Assembly: GCF_000422465.1 (NCBI RefSeq)
Contig: NZ_KE383844.1
Span: forward strand, 1 to 64,000
Length of the DNA stretch: 64,000 nucleotides
DNA from: Paenibacillus harenae DSM 16969
Lineage (GTDB): Bacteria; Bacillota; Bacilli; Paenibacillales; Paenibacillaceae
Direction: 5' to 3'
Under the pieces are notes generated by a model. That model was given only the letters and a program-made list of their open reading frames with translations, was not told where the DNA came from and searched no databases. This document shows positions 24,606 to 32,746 of this stretch, one piece after another. The first letter of the stretch is position 1. Each line of letters starts with the position of its first letter. A program made the translations under genes and the position numbers.

Positions 24606-26720
24606 ATGAAAGCTAGCTATGCCCTGCTTCGTCTGTTCTTAGCTTCCGCTTTAAGCTTCAGCGTTCTATTCTCCGGTTTCAATCACGCACCGCAAGCTCA
24701 TGCGGAGGGCCCGGCTGACCCGGCGCCTCAAATCCTGCACGTCGGCACGGCAAACGGAAAGAAAGTGCTCTTCGATAATACGCATGGCCAAACGGCCGGC
24801 GCGGCGGATTGGGTCATTGACGGGGCGTTCTCCGATTTCGGGAATGCTTTGGCCAATCAGGGTTATGATGTCAAAGAATTACGCAAAACAACGCCGATCG
24901 TCCTTAGCGACCTGTCCGGCTATGACGTCTTCGTTATCGGGGAAGCGAACGTTCCTTACAAAACGTCGGAGCAAACGGCGATGGTCCAGTATGTGCAAAA
25001 CGGCGGCAGTATTTTCTTTATAGCGGATCATTATAATGCGGACCGGAACAAAAACCGCTGGGATTCCTCCGAGATATTTAACGGCTACCGCCGCGGAGCC
25101 TGGGCGAATCCCGCGCAAGGGATGTCCGCGGAAGAAAGCAATTCCGCAGCGATGAGCGGCGTGGCCAGCTCCGATTGGCTGGGTACAAATTTTGGCGTCC
25201 GCTTCCGGTACAACGCTATCGGCAACGTAACCGCTAATCAAATCGTTGCTCCGTCGCAAGCCTTCAATATAACGTCCGGCGTATCTACGGTAGCCATGCA
25301 TGCCGGTTCGACGCTAGCCATTATCGATCCGAATAAGGCCAAAGGGATTGTATACCTGCCTCCTACTACGGCAAAATGGGGCAACGCAGTCGATCAAGGC
25401 GTGTATGCCGGAGGCGGCACAGCCGAAGGTCCTTACGCTGCCATAGCCAAGGTGGGCGCCGGCAAAGCTGCTTTCATCGGCGATTCTTCTCCGGTAGAGG
25501 ACGCGACGCCTAAGTACAAACGGGAAGAAACAGGCGGCACCAAAACAACCTACGCGGGCTTTCAAGAACAAAACGACGCTACGCTTCTCGTCAATATCGT
25601 AAACTGGCTTTCAGCGAAAGAAAGCTATACGAGCCTGAATCAAGTCAGCGGCTTGACGCTTGACCAGCCTACGCCGTTATTGGCGATGGAAAATCCGCAG
25701 ACATCAACCGAACCGCAGAGCGAGCCATGGGCCGCTCCGGCGGCAGGCTACAAATGGTATGATTCTTCAACGTTCAAATCGGGTTCGTACGGCTACGGCA
25801 CAACTGGCGGAGATCCTGGAGGAGGAGGCGTTTCGGGAATCTTCTTCTCGGAATATATCGAAGGCAGCAGCAACAACAAAGCGGTTGAAATATACAACGG
25901 CACGGGTGCCGGCATTAGCTTGGCCGGATATTCCGTTAGCTCGTCGAATACCGGAACGGCGATTAACTTAAGCGGAACATTGGCGCATGGCGATGTTTAT
26001 GTCGTCGCGAATTCAAGTGCGGACGCAGGTATTTTGTCGCAGGCAGACTTGCTGACCGGTAACCTAAGCTTTAACGGCGACGATTCCGTCACGCTGAGCA
26101 ACAACGGAACGGTTCTCGACGTTATCGGTACCGCGGGCAACTCATTTGGTACGGATAAGACGCTTGTACGAAAAGGAACGGTCAGCGCCGGCTTAACCGC
26201 TTACGATGCCGCACAATGGACGGCTTATGCGAGCAATACCTTTTCTTACCTCGGCAGCCATACGGGCACGGCGCCTGCTGCCGCCATGATTCTGAATGAA
26301 GCCTTCGAGAATGGCAGCAAAGGTTCTTACACGGCGGGCAACGTCACTCTAGCGACAGGCTCATGGAACATGGATAACGCATTGATCGGCAACCTGAGTA
26401 CGGATAAGAAGAACGGGCTGCAGGCTGCCCGCATCCGGTCGGCGGGTTCCATCACCATGAACTTCAATGTGGCGGGTGCGAAAACCGTGAAGATCAGTCA
26501 TGCAAACTTCTCTACGGATACCGGCGCAGCGTGGAAACTGCAGAAATCAATAAACGGCGGCTCGAGCTGGACCGATGTGACGGGAACCGTCACAAGCTCT
26601 TCTTCCCTAGCCGTCCAAAGCATCACCGTAAACGAGACTGCCGGCGTTCGCTTCCGCATACTCGTATCCGGCACAGCCGGCAGCCGGATCAATATCGACG
26701 ATGTTCAAATATTCAACTAA
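24606..26720 (+). CDS. Secreted protein with GATase-like N-terminal domain and lamin-tail domain
   Basis: A 704-residue exported protein. The signal peptide ends near AHAEG (about residue 31-33). An alpha/beta domain (about 45-340; VLFDNTHGQ, GYDVFVIGEANVP, NGGSIFFIADHYNAD) resembles DUF4350/GldG-like class I glutamine-amidotransferase folds. A lamin-tail domain follows (about 410-520; IFFSEYIEGSSNNKAVEIYNG, cut here; GDVYVVANSS), then a C-terminal beta-rich module. Lamin-tail domains in bacterial exoproteins often accompany nucleases or phosphatases; none is recognisable here. The ATG at 24606 is preferred over 24597 because TAGGAG lies at proper spacing. A terminator follows. Confidence 0.75.
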   Translation: MKASYALLRLFLASALSFSVLFSGFNHAPQAHAEGPADPAPQILHVGTANGKKVLFDNTHGQTAGAADWVIDGAFSDFGNALANQGYDVKELRKTTPIVLSDLSGYDVFVIGEANVPYKTSEQTAMVQYVQNGGSIFFIADHYNADRNKNRWDSSEIFNGYRRGAWANPAQGMSAEESNSAAMSGVASSDWLGTNFGVRFRYNAIGNVTANQIVAPSQAFNITSGVSTVAMHAGSTLAIIDPNKAKGIVYLPPTTAKWGNAVDQGVYAGGGTAEGPYAAIAKVGAGKAAFIGDSSPVEDATPKYKREETGGTKTTYAGFQEQNDATLLVNIVNWLSAKESYTSLNQVSGLTLDQPTPLLAMENPQTSTEPQSEPWAAPAAGYKWYDSSTFKSGSYGYGTTGGDPGGGGVSGIFFSEYIEGSSNNKAVEIYNGTGAGISLAGYSVSSSNTGTAINLSGTLAHGDVYVVANSSADAGILSQADLLTGNLSFNGDDSVTLSNNGTVLDVIGTAGNSFGTDKTLVRKGTVSAGLTAYDAAQWTAYASNTFSYLGSHTGTAPAAAMILNEAFENGSKGSYTAGNVTLATGSWNMDNALIGNLSTDKKNGLQAARIRSAGSITMNFNVAGAKTVKISHANFSTDTGAAWKLQKSINGGSSWTDVTGTVTSSSSLAVQSITVNETAGVRFRILVSGTAGSRINIDDVQIFN

Positions 26721-26729
26721 GGCTGCAAT

Positions 26730-26769
26730 AGTAAAGTTCAGGCATGTTTATGCCTGAGCTTTACTTTTT
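26730..26769 (+). terminator. Terminator after the lamin-tail protein gene
   Basis: AGTAAAG-TTCAGGCAT pairs with ATGCCTGA-G-CTTTACT, then TTTTTA. The hairpin contains the stop codon (26748-26750) of the convergent CPBP protease gene. Confidence 0.85.
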
Positions 26770-27578
26770 ATAAGCCCGGTATTCCTCCTATACAGCCAGA
26801 ATCCGGCCAGCGCGGTTAGCGCAATAGGAATTAAGCCCGAAGTCGGCATTACCAAATATTCATTCGCTTCGGGTACGGCCAGGTAATTTTCCAAAAATAA
26901 AGTGTCCAGAAAGGAGTTTCCTACCGTGTGCATGATCAAAGCGGGCCATACGCTTCTCGTCATCACCCATATTTCCCCGAATACGACGGACAAAGCAACA
27001 ACCCCGATTAACATTCGCGGAACAAACGTGATCATGCTTTCGCTCGTATGCATAATGGCCGCCGTATAAGGGATATGCCACGCGCCCCAAATCAATCCGA
27101 CGCCAATATGAACGAAGATCCTGCGGGATCCGGTCGAGAACAGTTTCGGAGCCAGGTAGCCTCTCCAAGCAAATTCTTCAAACATATTTTTTATAATGCC
27201 AGGCAGGAGAGCCATCCCAAACGCGGCGAGAAAAGACGAAGACAAATTCGCTGCATCCAGCCACTTCAGGTTATGACCGATCAAGGCAATTGCCGCAGCC
27301 AATATAGGGAAGAACAACAAGCTCGCCGCGTAGGGGAAGAAATTCCGCTTTATATTCGGCTTGATCCCGAAATCCTTCCAGCCGTCTCCCCTGAACGAAC
27401 GGAGAATGATCACCGTAAGAAGCGGCGACGCAATCCAGATCAGCATGCCAAGACTGCCGTTGTCATCCGTTCCGGCTTTCAAATCGACAAGACGGCCTAT
27501 CCATCCGCAGCTTAATGCAATAAGTGAAAAAATAGCGATATGCCTCAGCGTTTTCTTATCGTTCGTTCTTTCGTTCAT
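26748..27578 (-). CDS. CPBP-family intramembrane metalloprotease
   Basis: A 276-residue multi-pass membrane protein of the CAAX protease/bacteriocin-processing (Abi) family. Conserved catalytic motifs: EE in FEEFAWRG (E134, E135, R139), the WGAWHIPY histidine (H168) and HTVGNSFLD. Roles in the family include prenyl-protein processing and self-immunity to bacteriocins; none can be assigned here. The ATG at 27578 overlaps the upstream PadR gene by 23 bp, indicating an operon in which PadR controls the protease gene. Confidence 0.82.
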   Translation of the reverse strand: MNERTNDKKTLRHIAIFSLIALSCGWIGRLVDLKAGTDDNGSLGMLIWIASPLLTVIILRSFRGDGWKDFGIKPNIKRNFFPYAASLLFFPILAAAIALIGHNLKWLDAANLSSSFLAAFGMALLPGIIKNMFEEFAWRGYLAPKLFSTGSRRIFVHIGVGLIWGAWHIPYTAAIMHTSESMITFVPRMLIGVVALSVVFGEIWVMTRSVWPALIMHTVGNSFLDTLFLENYLAVPEANEYLVMPTSGLIPIALTALAGFWLYRRNTGLIKSKAQA

Positions 27579-28140
27579 GAGCACCATCCTGTCCCGCTTC
27601 TTTTTTGACTTGCATGAAATAGTTCTCGTACCACTCATTCAAAAAAACATAATAATCCAAGCCAAATTGCAAGGTGGCCATTCGGCTTGCTATTTTGCCG
27701 GCATCCATCGATTCCTGAATCTTCTCCAACTGTTCGAGCGACATTCGTTTCATCATCGTCATTGTTGCGATCACGGACTTAATCTCTTGCAGGTACTGCC
27801 CGATCAATTCAATCTTCCGCTCCGGTTCCACATAATGAAAGAAAAACATCTTCACCAGAGCCGGATCTCTCGGTTTCTCCAATTCGATCGCTTGAGAAGC
27901 CCATTGAAAGAACGCCTCCTTCCCTTCCTCCGTTATTTGATAGACCTTCTTTGCTCTTTCCCCCTGATAGGTTTCGGAAAAGGTGACATGCCTGTTGTTC
28001 ATCAGCTTCTTCAGAGCGGGCTGAATACTGCCTTGGCTCGCATTATAAAAATACCCCGTGCTTTTCTCCATCGTTTTCTGCAGCTCGTACGAGGATTTAT
28101 CCCCGTCCATGAGCAGCCCTAAAATGATTTTATCCTGCAT
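27556..28140 (-). CDS. PadR-family transcriptional regulator
   Basis: A 194-residue regulator with an N-terminal winged helix (IILGLLMDGDKSSYELQ, QGSIQPALKKLMNNRHV, KVYQITEEGKEAF) and a C-terminal helical dimerisation region of Vir_act_alpha_C type. GGAGG lies five bases before the ATG. It forms an operon with the downstream CPBP protease gene and probably represses it. Its promoter carries direct repeats suited to autoregulation. Confidence 0.86.
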   Translation of the reverse strand: MQDKIILGLLMDGDKSSYELQKTMEKSTGYFYNASQGSIQPALKKLMNNRHVTFSETYQGERAKKVYQITEEGKEAFFQWASQAIELEKPRDPALVKMFFFHYVEPERKIELIGQYLQEIKSVIATMTMMKRMSLEQLEKIQESMDAGKIASRMATLQFGLDYYVFLNEWYENYFMQVKKEAGQDGAHERKNER

Positions 28141-28157
28141 AGCTCCTCCATTTGTTT

Positions 28158-28210
28158 CTTGTAGATATGTCTTGTAGATATATAATGCGTCATTTATCTA
28201 TAGATGTCAA
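28158..28210 (-). promoter_or_regulatory. PadR-CPBP operon promoter with repeat operator
   Basis: On the minus strand TTGACA (28205-28210) and CATTAT (28182-28187) are spaced by 17 bp. An 11-bp direct repeat CTTGTAGATAT lies downstream of the -10 (28158-28180 on the plus strand), and an imperfect palindrome AGATATATAATG-CGT-CATTTATCT spans the -10. Both are plausible PadR contacts. Confidence 0.6.
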
Positions 28211-28703
28211 TAGTTGGATATGGGTTAGATTTGATTTGATCCCTTAAGTACAGTTAAAGCTGCAGAAACAAGCAGAAACGCCTGTCGGCGTCCTTGTCAG
28301 AGGACGAAAACCGTTTTGTGGAGAATTCTAAGCGCATATAAGTAAATCTTAAAAAATCTTAGAATTGAACAAAGTCGCCTCTCGGCAGCCCTGGATTGTT
28401 GAGATAAAGCGAAGAAAGTCAGCCTAGTTTAAAATTTTGAAACAAAATGATATTATTTAAGCTGAAATGTGGAATTAATTTCAAACTTTGAGCCTAAACA
28501 ACGGAAGACGGTGATACGATTTACGAATTGCTGGTATAGTTTCAATATTCGAAACTAAACGGCTGCGAAATCGATTGTCATCGAAATTTATTTCAGTTTT
28601 TGACACTAACTTTAGGTTCTTGCTACTCATGCGCTTATCCCCGACTATAAACCCAGCTTCAGCTTATTTACATTCGATGCAACTCCATAAATTCCTAAAG
28701 ACT
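28211..28703. other. Gene-free intergenic region with inverted repeats
   Basis: No convincing ORF is present. It holds a short perfect hairpin CGTCCT/AGGACG (28289-28306), an inverted repeat AATTCTAAG/CTTAGAATT (28324-28332 with 28358-28366) around an AT-rich loop, and several TTTCAAA/TTTGAAAC-like motifs between 28430 and 28610. No tRNA or known riboswitch was recognised. Confidence 0.5.
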
Positions 28704-28746
28704 CAAAAAACAGGACCGGTCCCTCAACGGGCCCGGTCCTGTTCTT
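28704..28746 (-). terminator. Terminator after the sugar isomerase gene
   Basis: On the minus strand AACAGGACCGGGCCC pairs with GGGACCGGTCCTGTT (minor internal mismatch) and a TTTT run follows. Confidence 0.82.
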
Positions 28747-28757
28747 TACCTGTTTGA

Positions 28758-29627
28758 TTATTTGAAATACAACGCCAAATGCTCCGCCGCCTTCACGACT
28801 CCCTGGCGCTCCGCTTCGATGGACCCCCAATAGCGGTGATCCTCCAGCTCAATGCTGACGGCTCCGCGGTAGCCCATACGTTCCAACCGGACGGCCACCT
28901 GATCCCATTTCACCTGACCGTGGCCGGGAATCGTGTACCTCCACGACCCTTCGGAGAAGCCGTATTTCGCGCCGAACGTTGCGGACAGAACGCCGCACTC
29001 GTACAGCTCGTCATGCAGGATCTCCGTGTCCTTGCCATGGCAGTGATTAATCCGTTCGCCAAACTCCGTTAACGCCCGTAAATAATCGATGCCGAGCCGC
29101 ACCAGATGGGACGGATCGTAATTCAAGCCGAAATGCTTGGACGGAATCGCTTCGAACATCGCGCGCCACATTTCCGGCGTACACCCGATCGTCGGGTAGT
29201 GAGGCTCCGGTCCCGGCCAGCCTTCGATGGCGATATAGATGCCCTCACGCTCCGCATGCCTGACCAGCTCCGGGAACGTATCCTTCCAGATGGCGAAGGT
29301 TTCTCGGCGGGGGACGCTGTGGTCTTCCGGCACGAGACACATGAACAACACCTTGCCGCCCAGCGAAGCAGTCTCCGTCATATGTTTCTTGGCCGCCTCC
29401 AGCGCAGCCGCCCGGCGCGAATCGTCCTTGCTCAGCAGCTGCCCCGTCTGTACGGCATCGACGGAACCGATCCCGATTCCGGCTGTTTCGCAGATCCGTT
29501 TCACTTCCGGCGTAAGCTTCGGCACGTCCAGTACGTCCAGCTTCACGCCGGCCGCCCATTGCGCTGCCTTCTCTATACCTTCGGATCCGATCTTCGGCGG
29601 AATCCGCATACCTAATTTGAAATTCAT
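28758..29627 (-). CDS. Sugar phosphate isomerase/epimerase (xylose isomerase-like TIM barrel)
   Basis: A 289-residue AP endonuclease 2/xylose-isomerase-like barrel. Probable metal ligands: E in IAIEGWPGP, D and H in LNYDPSHL, H in INHCHGKD and E in VSIELEDH. The family includes inosose isomerases, epimerases and dehydratases acting on free or phosphorylated sugars. It follows a Gfo/Idh/MocA dehydrogenase on the same strand, a common pairing for inositol or sugar-acid catabolism, but the two are separated by a 156-bp tandem-repeat spacer. The substrate cannot be named. Confidence 0.8.
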   Translation of the reverse strand: MNFKLGMRIPPKIGSEGIEKAAQWAAGVKLDVLDVPKLTPEVKRICETAGIGIGSVDAVQTGQLLSKDDSRRAAALEAAKKHMTETASLGGKVLFMCLVPEDHSVPRRETFAIWKDTFPELVRHAEREGIYIAIEGWPGPEPHYPTIGCTPEMWRAMFEAIPSKHFGLNYDPSHLVRLGIDYLRALTEFGERINHCHGKDTEILHDELYECGVLSATFGAKYGFSEGSWRYTIPGHGQVKWDQVAVRLERMGYRGAVSIELEDHRYWGSIEAERQGVVKAAEHLALYFK

Positions 29628-29646
29628 ATGGATGATATCCTCCTAA

Positions 29647-29785
29647 AGGTTTACGTAGTAAACCAACTTCGAAAGCATAGGCTTAAGTTTACGAAGTAAA
29701 CTTGCATCGTAAGCATGAGCTTAGGTTTACGTAGTAAACCAACTTCGAAAGCATAGGCTTAAGTTTACGAAGTTTGCTAACTTTT
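29647..29785. repeat. Palindromic tandem repeat between two sugar-metabolism genes
   Basis: About 3.5 units of 37-39 bp, each starting with the 15-bp palindrome GTTTACGTAGTAAAC or GTTTACGAAGTAAAC, fill the gap between the isomerase and dehydrogenase genes. A 51-bp stretch is perfectly repeated at 29647-29697 and 29723-29773 (period 76). The final unit runs into the dehydrogenase stop codon. Confidence 0.9.
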
Positions 29786-30746
29786 AATAAGGCTTATAGC
29801 CTGCGGCCTGATAGATCATCTCCGTGAGACCAACTACTTTTTTTGCGAAAATGCCTGGAACGAGTACTTCATGGCGACCCATAATCGCGTCGATGAAGCT
29901 CTTGTCCTGATTCGTCGTCTGCTTCGGCAGCTCCGGAATAATCGGCTCCTGCTTCAAACGACGCAGCGTAATTTTGCCGTTATCGTAAAAAATACCGCCG
30001 TCCTCGCCGCAAAAAATAAACGTTTCATGCCAGCACGGCGCGTATCCGATTACGTTTAACCCGGCTACGGCGCCTTCGGCAAAGCGGATCGACGTGAAGG
30101 AGTCGATCTCTACGGGCGCCCCCTGCTGATGAAGCTGCGGCTTCACCTCGACCGGCGTGAGGCCCGTCGTCCACAGCAGCACGTCCACGATATGGCTGCC
30201 GGAATCCATGAGCATTCCCCCGCCCGACAGGCTTGGGTTCTGCCTCCAGGAGCCGACCGTGCCCTGCTTCCATTCCTGATAGAGCGTAGCGTTAACCGAG
30301 GTCAGCTTGCCGATGACTCCATCGGCTATAGCCTGGCGAATATAGAGAAATTCCGGCTGGAAATGCCGCTGGTACGACACCTGCAGCAGCTTGCCCGCTT
30401 TTTCGGCGGAAGCAATCAATATGTCCGCTTCTTCGGAGGAGCAGGTCATCGGCTTCTCGATTAGAACATGGCACCCGCTTTCCAGAACGTCCATCGCTTG
30501 CTGAAAATGAAGCGTGTGCGGGGAGCAGATAACGACCGCATCCAGACCGCCTTGCTCCAGCATGGCTTTGTAATCGTCAAATTGCTTTACGCCCTGCAGC
30601 TCAAACTTCGAAACAAAATTGTCCCGGACGGCGGGATTCGTATCCGAGATCGCAACGATCTCGGCCTCATCCAATTCCAACAATTGCCTTGCGTGCCACT
30701 GGGAGATGCCCCCGGTTCCTATGAACCCTATTCGAACTTTACTCAA
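29784..30746 (-). CDS. Gfo/Idh/MocA-family NAD(P)-dependent oxidoreductase
   Basis: A 320-residue sugar or inositol dehydrogenase-like enzyme. The N-terminal Rossmann motif is IGFIGTGGISQWHARQL and the catalytic lysine sits in the family motif EKPM. GGGMLMDSGSHIVDVLLW supplies the C-terminal active-site aspartate and histidine. The start is TTG at 30746 with AAAGGAGG eight bases upstream. It lies upstream of the isomerase gene on the same strand, so a two-gene catabolic unit is likely. Confidence 0.85.
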   Translation of the reverse strand: MSKVRIGFIGTGGISQWHARQLLELDEAEIVAISDTNPAVRDNFVSKFELQGVKQFDDYKAMLEQGGLDAVVICSPHTLHFQQAMDVLESGCHVLIEKPMTCSSEEADILIASAEKAGKLLQVSYQRHFQPEFLYIRQAIADGVIGKLTSVNATLYQEWKQGTVGSWRQNPSLSGGGMLMDSGSHIVDVLLWTTGLTPVEVKPQLHQQGAPVEIDSFTSIRFAEGAVAGLNVIGYAPCWHETFIFCGEDGGIFYDNGKITLRRLKQEPIIPELPKQTTNQDKSFIDAIMGRHEVLVPGIFAKKVVGLTEMIYQAAGYKPY

Positions 30747-30952
30747 TATTCTTACCTCCTTTAAACTACATCCCTATTACTTATTTAATAGTGAAAACAG
30801 ATATTCCTAATTTTACCTCTATCGGGCCCGACTGTATTTGTAGAAATAAGACCTGTTTTTGTATTATCCGGACATGCGTTATACCGTAAGTTAAGCGGTT
30901 CCATTTCTCCCGCAGCGCAATAAGAGCCAGTCTATTCGACTGACCCTAACTT

Positions 30953-30961
30953 TGGTATACT
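30953..30961 (+). promoter_or_regulatory. Extended -10 promoter of the Hol-Tox toxin gene
   Basis: TGGTATACT (TG at 30953-30954, TATACT at 30956-30961) is an extended -10 element 66 bp upstream of the toxin ATG. No good -35 is seen. A short inverted repeat AGTC-TATTC-GACT lies just upstream. Confidence 0.55.
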
Positions 30962-31026
30962 ATTCCTGCACAATGGAACGGCTATATGGGCGGTCGGCTA
31001 ATCCTCCGGGAAAGGAGGATGATGCC

Positions 31027-31101
31027 ATGTCGGTATTCGAAGCACTTACGCTTATGATTGCGTTCGCGACTCTCGTCTTACTGATTAAGAAAGAAAAATA
31101 G
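31027..31101 (+). CDS. Putative holin-like toxin (Hol-Tox family), type I toxin-antitoxin
   Basis: A 24-residue peptide starting MSVFEALTLM, followed by a hydrophobic core and ending LLIKKEK. This is the layout of the short single-helix Hol-Tox/TxpA/BsrG-like membrane toxins of Bacillota. AAAGGAGG lies eight bases before the ATG, an exceptionally strong ribosome binding site. It has a promoter upstream, a hairpin downstream and a predicted antisense RNA transcribed from the opposite strand across its 3' end. It is too short for usual gene callers. Confidence 0.75.
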   Translation: MSVFEALTLMIAFATLVLLIKKEK

Positions 31102-31211
31102 ACCGCCCCCAGGAAAGGTCCGGTCTATTCGTTGGACTTGCTTATCCGATAGCCACCGCCCTTAGAGCGGCTGTTGTGCGGGAGCCGTGTTACAGCACGG
31201 CTCCTTCATTT
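31090..31211 (-). ncRNA. Predicted antisense RNA antitoxin of the Hol-Tox toxin
   Basis: On the minus strand a promoter (31218-31246) is followed about 110 nt later by a terminator: AATAGACCG / CGGTCTATT (9-bp perfect stem, 31097-31105 with 31121-31129) and a run of mostly Us (complement of 31090-31096). The transcript would cover the 3' untranslated region and last codons of the toxin mRNA, as in TxpA/RatA and BsrG/SR4 systems. No expression data can be consulted. Confidence 0.6.
31181..31204 (+). terminator. 3' hairpin of the toxin mRNA
   Basis: GGAGCCGTG pairs perfectly with CACGGCTCC around a six-base loop. The following TTCATTTATCC is only moderately U-rich. It lies inside the antisense RNA region. 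Confidence 0.55.
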
Positions 31212-31217
31212 ATCCTA

Positions 31218-31246
31218 ATCATAACATGGCGATTTTATTCGCGCAA
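31218..31246 (-). promoter_or_regulatory. Promoter of the predicted antisense RNA
   Basis: On the minus strand TTGCGC (31241-31246) and TATGAT (31218-31223) are spaced by exactly 17 bp. It lies between the DEAD-box helicase stop and the toxin locus, so no protein gene needs it. Confidence 0.55.
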
Positions 31247-31279
31247 TTGCGGATTGCGCCCGGCCTAGGGATCGGGAAT

Positions 31280-32590
31280 TTATCTGCTTGTTTTACGCCC
31301 CTGTTGTCCCCACTCGGACCTCGGCTTTCGCGCAGGGTTTGGCTTGGATGAGGCAGCTTTGGCAGATTGAGCGGATTTGGCGGGTTTAGCCGTTTTAGCA
31401 GCCTTGGCAGCTTCTGCCGATGATCGTCCGGCCTCTGTCGGCATACCCGCAATGAGCATCGGATAAGGGTGGTCTTCAACCACGGGAATCTTCTTTCCGA
31501 TCAGCTTCTCAATCACCTTCAGGTACGGAAGCTCCTCCTCTTCGCAGAAGGAGATCGCGGTCCCGCTAAGCCCCGCCCTGCCTGTCCGGCCAATCCGATG
31601 CACGTACGTTTCCGGAATATTGGGCAGGTTGAAGTTGATCACATGGGAAAGCTCATCGATATCAATCCCTCTTGCCGCGATATCCGTCGCTACCAGCACG
31701 CGCGTTACGCCGCTCTTGAAATTGCTGAGTGCGCGCTGGCGGGTATTCTGGGACTTGTTGCCATGAATGGCCTCGGCGGATATATCCGCTTTCGTTAATT
31801 CCTTCACGACACGGTCGGCCCCATGCTTGGTTCGGGTGAACACCAATACCGAAGCAATGGATTTGTCCTGCAAAATAAGATTTAATTGCTTCTGCTTGTT
31901 CTCCTTCGCGATCTTATAAATCGATTGCTTGATTCTGTCTACGGATGCAGCCGCCGGCACGATATTGACTTTCACCGGATTAACCAGTAACGATTTCACC
32001 AAATTGGCGATTTCCGGCGGCATCGTTGCCGAGAAGAACAGCGTTTGTCTTTTCTTCGGCATTTTCGCGATGATCCGCTTCACATCATGAATAAAGCCCA
32101 TATCCAGCATTCTGTCGGCTTCATCCAGCACGAGAATTTGGATATGCTGCAAATCGATTTGTTTCTGATTCACCAGATCGTTGAGCCGGCCCGGCGTTGC
32201 AATCACAATATCCGTGCCTTGATGGAGCGCCCGCTCCTGCGCCTTCTGCGAAACGCCGCCAATAATGACCGAACAGCGCAACCGCGTAAATTGGCTATAG
32301 GCCACCATGTTCTCATAAATTTGAATAGCCAGCTCTCTTGTTGGCGTTAATATCAAGGAGCGAACTCGGCGCCCTGAAGGAGAACTGCTCTGATGTTTAC
32401 TTAACAGCTGGACAATCGGCACCGAAAATGCCGCTGTCTTCCCCGTTCCCGTCTGGGCGCATCCAAGCAAATCCCGGCCTTCTAAGATGGCTGGAATCGA
32501 CTGCTCCTGGATCGGCGTCGGTGTCGTATAGTTTTCTTTCGTTAAAGCTTTTAAAATTTCAGGCATTAGGTTCAATGTATGGAATGTCAT
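31280..32590 (-). CDS. DEAD-box ATP-dependent RNA helicase (RhlE-like)
   Basis: A 436-residue RNA helicase that remodels RNA structure. All superfamily 2 motifs are present: Q motif (PTPIQEQSIP), Walker A (AQTGTGKTA), PTRELAIQI, DEAD (VLDEADRMLDMGF), SAT (FFSATMP), ARGIDIDELSHVINF and HRIGRTGRAG. The C-terminus (about 375-436) is a basic, alanine-lysine-rich tail, likely for RNA binding. AAGGAG precedes the ATG at 32590. Monocistronic. Confidence 0.93.
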   Translation of the reverse strand: MTFHTLNLMPEILKALTKENYTTPTPIQEQSIPAILEGRDLLGCAQTGTGKTAAFSVPIVQLLSKHQSSSPSGRRVRSLILTPTRELAIQIYENMVAYSQFTRLRCSVIIGGVSQKAQERALHQGTDIVIATPGRLNDLVNQKQIDLQHIQILVLDEADRMLDMGFIHDVKRIIAKMPKKRQTLFFSATMPPEIANLVKSLLVNPVKVNIVPAAASVDRIKQSIYKIAKENKQKQLNLILQDKSIASVLVFTRTKHGADRVVKELTKADISAEAIHGNKSQNTRQRALSNFKSGVTRVLVATDIAARGIDIDELSHVINFNLPNIPETYVHRIGRTGRAGLSGTAISFCEEEELPYLKVIEKLIGKKIPVVEDHPYPMLIAGMPTEAGRSSAEAAKAAKTAKPAKSAQSAKAASSKPNPARKPRSEWGQQGRKTSR

Positions 32591-32746
32591 TTTTTCTCCT
32601 TTATCTAAACAGCACTTTATATCATAACAAGTAATAATAACACAATATCCCGATGAAACGGAGCTTTATTTGAAAATAGGGCTGTTTTACTTCTCTGTCC
32701 GCTAAAATGTATACTAATGTCATAACGGATTAGGAGGTACTGCCCT

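Noticed and set aside
27361..28122. 253-codon plus-strand ORF across the CPBP and PadR genes
   Set aside because: It is antisense to two well-supported genes and its composition is not protein-like.
29647..29785. Possible CRISPR array
   Set aside because: The repeats are nearly contiguous 37-39 bp units with no unique spacers and no cas genes nearby.
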